Shown one piece after another: positions 57,611-64,000 of a stretch of 64,000 nucleotides of DNA. Under the pieces are notes generated by a model that was given only the letters and a program-made list of their open reading frames with translations, was not told the DNA's origin and searched no databases. This stretch comes from Quercus robur (lineage: Eukaryota; Streptophyta; Magnoliopsida; Fagales; Fagaceae), in NCBI RefSeq assembly GCF_932294415.1, contig NC_065536.1:3224001-3288000 (forward strand), written 5' to 3'. Each line of letters opens with the position of its first letter. Within the stretch, counting starts at the first letter, position 1. Both the position numbers and the translations under genes were made by a program.

Positions 57611-58740
57611 CATGTCTTGAATTGTCTGTATTATTATTACTACAACTAAGCAAGACTGGAAAAGTCATATTACTGCTCAAAGTTAAAGTTTAGTGTGTCC
57701 TCATCATGTCATGGTCTTTGTTTATGTCTTTGCATATTATATTTTCAGAGGCTGTTGATGGAAAAATTAAGACTTGGTTGTACAATATGTATGTGTTCAG
57801 ATGGTATTAGTTCTAAGTGTGTGTGTGTGTGTGTATATATATATAACTTTTGGAAGTTTTGCTTTATTAATTTAAAAAATGTAAATTAATTACTTTGTAA
57901 GTTTCTGTAACTATGCATCTGCAATGAGTTGTTGACAACATAAGCACCTATGTCTAGTATTAACAGTTTATAAAAATCTCTCCTAGCAACCTAATAACGT
58001 TCTATGTTAGATAGCATGCACTTCTAAACCACGAAAAAGCATAGAAGTTAGATATTTTTTCCCATTGTATTTTATATTATTATAATCGTTCATTTTTTTT
58101 TTTTTTTTTTTAAAAAATTGCTATTCTACAAAATGTCTATAAAATGCTTATTATTAACTCAATTTCCTATTTCTAAATTTCATTAAAGCAATTGGCTTAT
58201 TTATTTATTGTATGTGTGAAAAGTTAATTAATTAATTATTAAGATTGACAAAAGTATATTTATATTAATAAAGGGGGAGATTTTAAAAACCTCATAGACA
58301 ATTAAATTAAAAAACTAAATAAGAAAATTAATCTAAATTTACCTTAAAATAAAAACCAAAGATTTTTTTTTTTTGACTTAAAGTTTGGGATTGTTTCATT
58401 TTGACTATTTAAGTTTTAAAATTTGCAATTTGGTCATTTATGCTTGATTTTGTTTTTATATTGGTCATGTCCATACGCTTCACGTTATATGAGTGATGTA
58501 TTTTAATGGTTATTTCATATTTAGAACTTAACACTAAAAAATAAAAATAAAAAAAGAGAGAGAGAGAGAGAATCAAATCCAAATTTCCAAAATATAAAAT
58601 AAAAATGGAACATATTTAACCATGGATTTGGGTGGGAGGTTGGAATACTTGAACTTGGCACGAACAATGAGGCCTAGTAACCTTGCCTCAAATGCACTGA
58701 TAGTGGGTAACTTAATTAAAATCATAAAGCAATTCTAAGC
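57611..58740. other. Intergenic stretch
   Basis: AT-rich, with a (GT)n(AT)n microsatellite at about 57818-57844. Plus-strand frames here lack recognisable motifs. Confidence 0.5.
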
Positions 58741-58850
58741 TTAATAGGGGCGGAGCTACGTTGTCCCTTGGGGGGCCATTCCCCCCCCCCCCCAAATTTT
58801 GATTTCTTCTACTGTTTTTTTTTTAGAGGAATTGATTTCTTCTACTGTTA

Positions 58851-59329
58851 GGGTCCGTTTGGATGGAGGAATGGAAAAGTGGGAGGATGGAAAATTGTGG
58901 GAGGATAGAAAAGTGGGAGGATGGAAAATATTTAGTTTTCCCTCTTGTATGTTTGGTTGGAGGGGTGGAAAAGTGGGAGGGTGGAAAACTCTTTTGTTTG
59001 GTTGGAGAGAAAAAGGAAAGGATGAAAAATGTAATTTATATAAATTGACTATTATACCCTTGTTATATAATATGTAAGAAATAAATTTATCTATACTTAT
59101 TGCATAATATTAAATTTATCACATCACATATATAAATTTATATTATTATTTTTATTATTATAATGTAAAAATTAGATCAGGTCATATTTGAAAAAAAAAA
59201 AACATTCAAGTCACGTTGAAAAAAAAAATGTTCAGGTCATGTGAAAAAAAAAAAAAGAGAACGTTTCAGGTCACAAAAAAAAAAAAAAAAAAAAAAAAAA
59301 GAAAAAAAAGAAGGAAGAACGTTTCAGGT

Positions 59330-59369
<40 letters not shown>

Positions 59370-59645
59370 GAAGAACGTTTCCAGGTCACGTGAAAAGAAA
59401 AAAAAAAAGGAAGAAGGGAGGGCATTACCGTAAAACTGCACTATGGCAATTTCCCCCCCCCCCCCTTGCTTTTCCTCCCAATTTGGGAGGAAAAAATTTG
59501 TGGGCCCAGGGAGAAAATTTTCTCCCTAGTTTTCCACTCCCCCTATTTTCTTCTCATTCCCAAACAGTGAAAAACTGAGTTTTCCACCCCATTTTCCCTC
59601 TTATATTTTCCATCCTCCCTATATTCCACCCATCCAAACACAACC
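58851..59645. mobile_element. PIF/Harbinger (Tourist-like) element with internal amplification
   Basis: The termini GGGTCCGTTTGGATGG and, inverted, GGTTGTGTTTGGATGG lie inside a tta duplication (58848-58850, 59646-59648), the Harbinger target. Subterminal ggaggatggaaaa motifs repeat. The centre has five units of 'acgtttcaggtca' plus a long A-run (59205-59405). Lys/Arg-rich frames are artefacts of this. Confidence 0.8.
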
Positions 59646-59648
59646 TTA

Positions 59649-60317
59649 GTCTATGAGTTTTGTAGCAAAAAATAAGTAAAAGGCTATGGCCCCTAGAAAA
59701 TAATGACCGGCCCCACAATTCTTTCTAGGATCTGTACTTAGTCCAATAGATAACTCAAAGTCATCAAATAAAATACTAGCTAGCTCTCCCAATAGTCCAA
59801 ATGATTTGTTGTCAATCCAAATATCCAATAGACAATAACCCACACTCTCAAAATATCATCTTTTACCACGCATTTTCAAACAAAAATTTACTTTTTTTCC
59901 CATCAGTCTCAATCTCAAAAAACCAGCTACGGGATTCTCAAAGAAAATAAAAGCTATCACTGCTACTTTTTCTCCAACTAATACAAGCCCATACTGCCCC
60001 ATGTTTCTTTCCTCTCATTGTTGATTGCTCTAAACACATTAACTCTCTTCTCGACAAGGGTAGAAACTAGAAATCAGATAAACTTCTTTTATCTAAACAA
60101 AATCTATCCATATTTGCTTTCAGTTCCAGCTTCTTCTTGCTAAATTAAATATAGCAGAGTGGGTTTTTTTTTCTACCTCTGTCATCAATCATCACCAATC
60201 TTTTTTACCATTATTCTTATTTTGTTTAATTTTTTTTCAGCCTTCAAGAAAGCACTTGTGTCTCAGCATTTCAGGTTTGTTTGTTTCTTCAACATCATAT
60301 GGCCATTTAGATTTATG

Positions 60318-60348
<31 letters not shown>

Positions 60349-60955
60349 GATAATGGTCATTTAGTTTTATGAATATGCTTTGTTTATTAAGTTGTTCAAT
60401 TTTTTGTATTGCTATATAATAATATATTATGTCTTTCCATATCATCATTTTTTTTTTAATTTGAAATTAGGACTGAATAATTCATTAAAAAATATGAAAA
60501 ATTTCAATATTTATGGATAATTATGGGTTGATGGTGCTTAAAATAATAGTATGCAAATTTTTGTATATGTATATGGTAAAATAGACTGCTTTTTGTACTT
60601 CCATTAATATTTAAGAATATGACTATATATCAAAGTTGTTAATTTTGTATTTATAAATTTATGTGAATTATGATTATTCTATCAATATTGCAATTTGGCC
60701 CCCCAAGTACAAATTCCTAGCTACAACCTTGAAGCTTTGTGACATGCCTTAATATGTTTACTAGTTCAAGACCGTATAAACAAACAATATAATAAAGAAA
60801 ACATCTCTTGCTTAAGATTTTTTTTTTTTTTTTAATGAAAGAAAGTAAGAAACCTACACTCTACTAATTAACAAGGAGTGGAATTTCTTTTTATTATAAA
60901 GCGGTCCATTTTGTCTTCTATTAGAAATGTCGAACTTGAAGGCTTGTCTGTTATG
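59649..60955. other. Intergenic stretch
   Basis: No gene was supported. A (TA)n run at 60324-60347 and a poly(T) run at 60818-60832 are the only notable items. Confidence 0.5.
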
Positions 60956-60971
60956 GGTGATTCTTACATGC

Positions 60972-61079
60972 TCCGGGAGCCATGTTTTCTCCTCTCACAT
61001 GAGAGGTGGGTCCCCTGGTGAGACCCACACATGGGGCCCACCTCTCATATGAGAGGAGGAAACATTGCTCCCGGAACAC
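60972..61079. mobile_element. Foldback MITE, GC-rich hairpin
   Basis: The arms ctccgggagccatgttttct and, inverted, ttccgggagcaatgtttcct extend about 45 bp through ctctcacatgagaggtgggt, leaving a small loop (cctggtgagacccacacat). A target duplication is not clear. Confidence 0.65.
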
Positions 61080-61090
61080 CTAAGTTTTTT

Positions 61091-61945
61091 CCGTCCATTA
61101 TGGCGTATGTGATGATGATGTCCTTGTTCAACGAATTGAACATTTTGGCTTGATGGCGTAATGCTGAGGCACAAACGGTGCAGGAAAAAAGTAGAGGCTT
61201 TATTGAATTATTGTGAAAATGTCCTTGTTCTAGGGTTAGCAACACTTGCATACAATGTACAACTATAATCTAGAAACAACGAGACCTCAAATATAATTAA
61301 GCCCACAAGTATATAAGTATATTATTATTATTATTATTATTATAAACTGTAGAGTTTATTGGTTGGCCAATAGGAAGTTCCATGAAATCGAAGTTGAGTG
61401 AGCAAGAAAGGAACAACACTTTAGTTGGCAAGGTTGATAATATATTAATATATAGGCACATGTAAGTGTTAGTGATATAGTCCTAACCTAAACACCAAAT
61501 TATCTTTTCAAGGTTTCTTAAGCTGCATCGGATTGTTGTGTTCCCACACCTAGTATTTGCGATGATCAATGTATCAATATGAGGTATTTGTGACTTGCTT
61601 GGTGCACGTACGAGATGTCATGATAGTTATTTTGTGAGATGAAAAAGTGTTTTTCTTTGTGTGTTTCATTAGACAGCTATAATCTGGCAATAAGGCTTGC
61701 CATGGTCAAGCAGCCAATGCTTACTGCGTACGTGGCAGCCATGGACGGCCTGGTTAATCATGTTCTTCCTACACCTACATGCGAATGGACAGTCAGCCAC
61801 TGTACCAGAGAAATAAAGGGTTGTTATTGCAAGAGTATGCAATAATTTTCCACAAATAACATTAACATATACCGTAGTAAAGAGACCAGAGAAATAACAC
61901 ATATATATATCTTTAACATCTTCCCCCCCAACCCCCCCCCAAACA
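61091..61945. other. Intergenic stretch
   Basis: Has a (TTA)n run at 61321-61340. Overlapping frames at 61640-61900 on both strands are Cys-containing, but I recognise no family in either. Confidence 0.45.
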
Positions 61946-61950
61946 TAATA

Positions 61951-62106
61951 ATTTTTTTTGAGAGAGTTTCAACCATGACGTCCGCTTATGATGATAACTT
62001 TTTATCATCGGGTCAAGACACCAATCAGTTTTTGATGTAGGAGGAGATTGAACCCCAGATCTTTTATACAATCATCAGAAACTTTACCAGTTGAGCTAAC
62101 TGGAAC
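61951..62106 (-). mobile_element. tRNA-derived SINE (minus strand)
   Basis: On the minus strand it starts GGGTTCCAGTTAGCTCAACT and shows an A-box TAGCTCAACTGG and a B-box GGGTTCAATCTCC, spaced as in a tRNA, then a non-tRNA tail ending AACTCTCTC and poly(A). The flanks aacataat (61942-61949 and about 62117-62124) may be the duplication. The tRNA-like head does not fold as a functional tRNA with anticodon loop and acceptor stem. Confidence 0.75.
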
Positions 62107-62109
62107 CCA

Positions 62110-62685
62110 CCCCTAGAACATAATGCTAAATATTCTCTTTTTATAAGTACAAATTTCATTAAGCACAAACAAAGACTAGAATAGATATGTGTTTATAGGT
62201 TTTAAATCAAAAGCATTGGGCAGAGTTAGAGAAACTGCATTACAACAAGATGTTTTATGCACCAACTGGACTACACATCTCATGAAGTCATGATCAGGGG
62301 TAGTGGCCAACGGCATCCTCGGTGGTGGGGTTAGGGGCAGAGGATGAGACCGGACCTCTAGCGAGTGGAACAACATCTTCACCATGAACCCTTCGATCAT
62401 CAGCAAATTAAAATCAATATTAGTATAAAGCAAATGCAAAACTATTCAGGTTATTCTGTGCACATCTTCATTTGAACAAAATATGAAAAGGAATACATAC
62501 TTATAGGCATACAACCCCAGCCATACAATCTTTAACAACCATGAAGTTTATTCTTCTACCTTTTACAACTTCCCAAATGAGCCCACCGAACAACCTTAAA
62601 GTCATCTTCTCTTTGATTAAGCACCCATTAGCTCCCACAGATTTGACATTTTCTTATGTCTATATATGCCTTCTTGCAATGTAAG
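62110..62685. other. Intergenic stretch
   Basis: No exon could be supported on either strand. It may be intron of the EG45-like gene that enters from the right edge on the minus strand. Confidence 0.4.
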
Positions 62686-63396
62686 GCTACCAATGAATCA
62701 TTTATAAATAAAAATTGGATGACACCAAATTGTGTTATGCGAAAAGGATGAACCTAAAATGATAAACATCTTTTTTTCTTTCCTCAGTTTAGGGTTTTTT
62801 GGTTTTTGCACCATGAATTCTAACTAAAACATCAGTATTCCAATCACCACATAACTAATAAGAGTTACCAGAATCCTTTGGATAAATAGAATTGTACCCA
62901 AAATCCAAAGATTACCCCTTTTTTTTAATCTCAAAATTTTGATTCTTAGAGTTATCCAAAAAATAAGAGAAACCCGGTGAAACCCAACAAATCAATTGCA
63001 ATTAAACCCAATGAAACAATCAAATTGAGACCAAGTATTGCTACCAATGAATCATTTATAAATAAAAATTGGATGACACCAAATTGTATTATGCGAAAAG
63101 GATGAACCTAAAATGGTAAACATCTTTTTTCTTTCCTCAGTTTAGGGTTTTTTTAGTTTTTGCACCATGAATTATAACTAAAACATCAGTATTCCAATCA
63201 CCACATAACTAATAAGAGTTATCAGAATCCTTTGGATAAATAGAATTGTACCCAAAATCCAAATATTACCCCTTTTTTTTAATCTCAAAATTTTGATTCC
63301 TAGAGTTATCCAAAAAAATAAGAGAAACCCAGTGAAACCCAACAAATTAATTGCAATTAAACCCAGTTAAACAATCAAATTGAAACCAAGTATTGA
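62686..63396. repeat. 354-bp direct tandem duplication
   Basis: Copy 1 is 62686-63039, copy 2 is 63040 to about 63396. Both start gctaccaatgaatcattta and run to accaagtattg. They differ by a few substitutions and small indels in T-runs, so the duplication is fairly recent. Confidence 0.9.
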
Positions 63397-63810
63397 AAAA
63401 GAAAAACTCGATCACATGTCATTGCTAGTGTCAAAATTTTTGGGAACCTACTTTAACAAACTGTAAACACTTCAATTTTCATTTTCGAAAACAAAGTAAG
63501 GGGAAAAAATATCTGTAACCAAAAAAGTATTGTTAGAAATATTCATTTAAATGCTACTCACTTCGACTAGGTTAGCAATATTCTTTAAGGGAATAGAATA
63601 TCCAGAGTTTGCAACAAGCTATAAAACATAAAAAGTGAAGAAAAAAGAAAACATTTCTAGGAAACAAGCTAAGACCATATATTGCCTTAAAGAGATTTTG
63701 ACGAATCAGCCAAATTGGACTAGAAACAAAGCAAAGGACTGCACTAATATTTGTGTTAGAGCATATATTTTGATATAGGAAAAGAAAATGGGAAAGGGTA
63801 TTGAAAGACT

Positions 63811-64000
63811 TACCGTTCAAACTCTATATTGATGTAGGAAGAACCAGTTGATGAATTTGCAATAGTCCCAAAAGCTGTGTTGGACAAAACGATGGTGGCG
63901 TTATAAGTTGAGTGGGCAAAAGGTGCTCGACCAATATAACCAACAATCTTGATCTGAATTGTCTGGTTTTGATTACAAGCATATGGTGTTGAAGTAGTAG
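63811..64000 (-). CDS. EG45-like / plant natriuretic peptide-like exon (partial)
   Basis: A minus-strand frame enters from the right edge: YACNQNQTIQIKIVGY, then HSTYNATIVLSNTAFGTIAN, then SSTGSSYINIEFE, ending near 63815 at ACG|GTAAGTC, a good donor. The order 'Cys, IKIV, then LSxxAFxxIAN, then INIEFE' matches the double-psi beta-barrel of EG45-like/expansin-like secreted proteins. These act in the apoplast; some work as natriuretic peptides. The signal peptide and first half lie beyond the window, and the last exon downstream was not identified. Moderate certainty. Confidence 0.5.

Noticed and set aside
59216..59578. Lys/Arg-rich plus-strand frame
   Set aside because: Poly(A)-derived sequence inside a Harbinger-like element.
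61639..61902. Cys-containing frames on both strands as a small secreted peptide
   Set aside because: No signal peptide, splice context or family pattern could be supported, and the two frames overlap antisense.
61951..62106. tRNA gene
   Set aside because: A- and B-boxes are tRNA-like, but the cloverleaf is not intact and a SINE tail with poly(A) follows.

Overview
This is nuclear DNA of a flowering plant, most likely a eudicot. It has intron-rich genes with GT/AG junctions, long AT-rich stretches, poly(A)/poly(T) tracts, a restorer-type PPR gene, and plant-type LTR elements, MULEs, hAT and Harbinger elements, SINEs and Helitron-like ends. The species cannot be fixed from sequence alone. Most of the window is transposon-derived. 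Only a handful of host gene pieces are supported, almost all on the minus strand and most partial or broken.

Layout. 1-4930: AT-rich repeats with two Helitron-like 3' ends and a Pack-MULE (2053-3526, 9-bp target duplication) carrying a captured methyltransferase-like first exon. 5019-7811: thirteen exons of an alpha-galactosidase (GH27) with an open reading frame but no first exon, and a hAT element in one intron. 9974-10251: last exon of an unidentified gene with a small hAT element at its splice acceptor. 11721-23389: a complete but dead Ty3/gypsy Tat-like retrotransposon (5-bp TSD) with gag-pol, a second RNase H, an array of 17 strict 81-bp repeats and an antisense ORF. 23452-24040: a GGACCGAA-type minisatellite. 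24850-28451: a V-PPase pseudogene fragment and a long PPR gene of the restorer-like type, whose transit-peptide frame is offset by one base. 28697-37600: Harbinger-like element, AT-rich tandem arrays, a PPR fragment, Helitron-like ends, and a second MULE with a hAT element nested in it. 37618-42762: a very young minus-strand LTR element without gag-pol, whose array, PBS and PPT match the Tat-like element. 45437-46335: a SINE split by a hAT element. 47435-50085: two exons of an unidentified gene whose intron took a small copia-like LTR element. 50150-57610: further copies of the PPR segment, one split by a foldback MULE, plus an ARF GTPase fragment. 55571-61090: more hAT, Harbinger and foldback elements. 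61951-64000: a tRNA-like SINE, a 354-bp tandem duplication, and an exon resembling EG45/natriuretic-peptide-like proteins at the edge.

How it fits together. There is no operon-like or pathway organisation. The shared theme is gene-fragment shuffling. PPR, V-PPase, ARF and methyltransferase pieces lie inside or beside elements, and nested insertions with readable target duplications give an order of events. I did not find a convincing new enzymatic or defence system. The most unusual items are the Pack-MULE capture, the Tat antisense ORF with its strict 81-bp array, the related array in the non-autonomous element, and the PPR segment copies.
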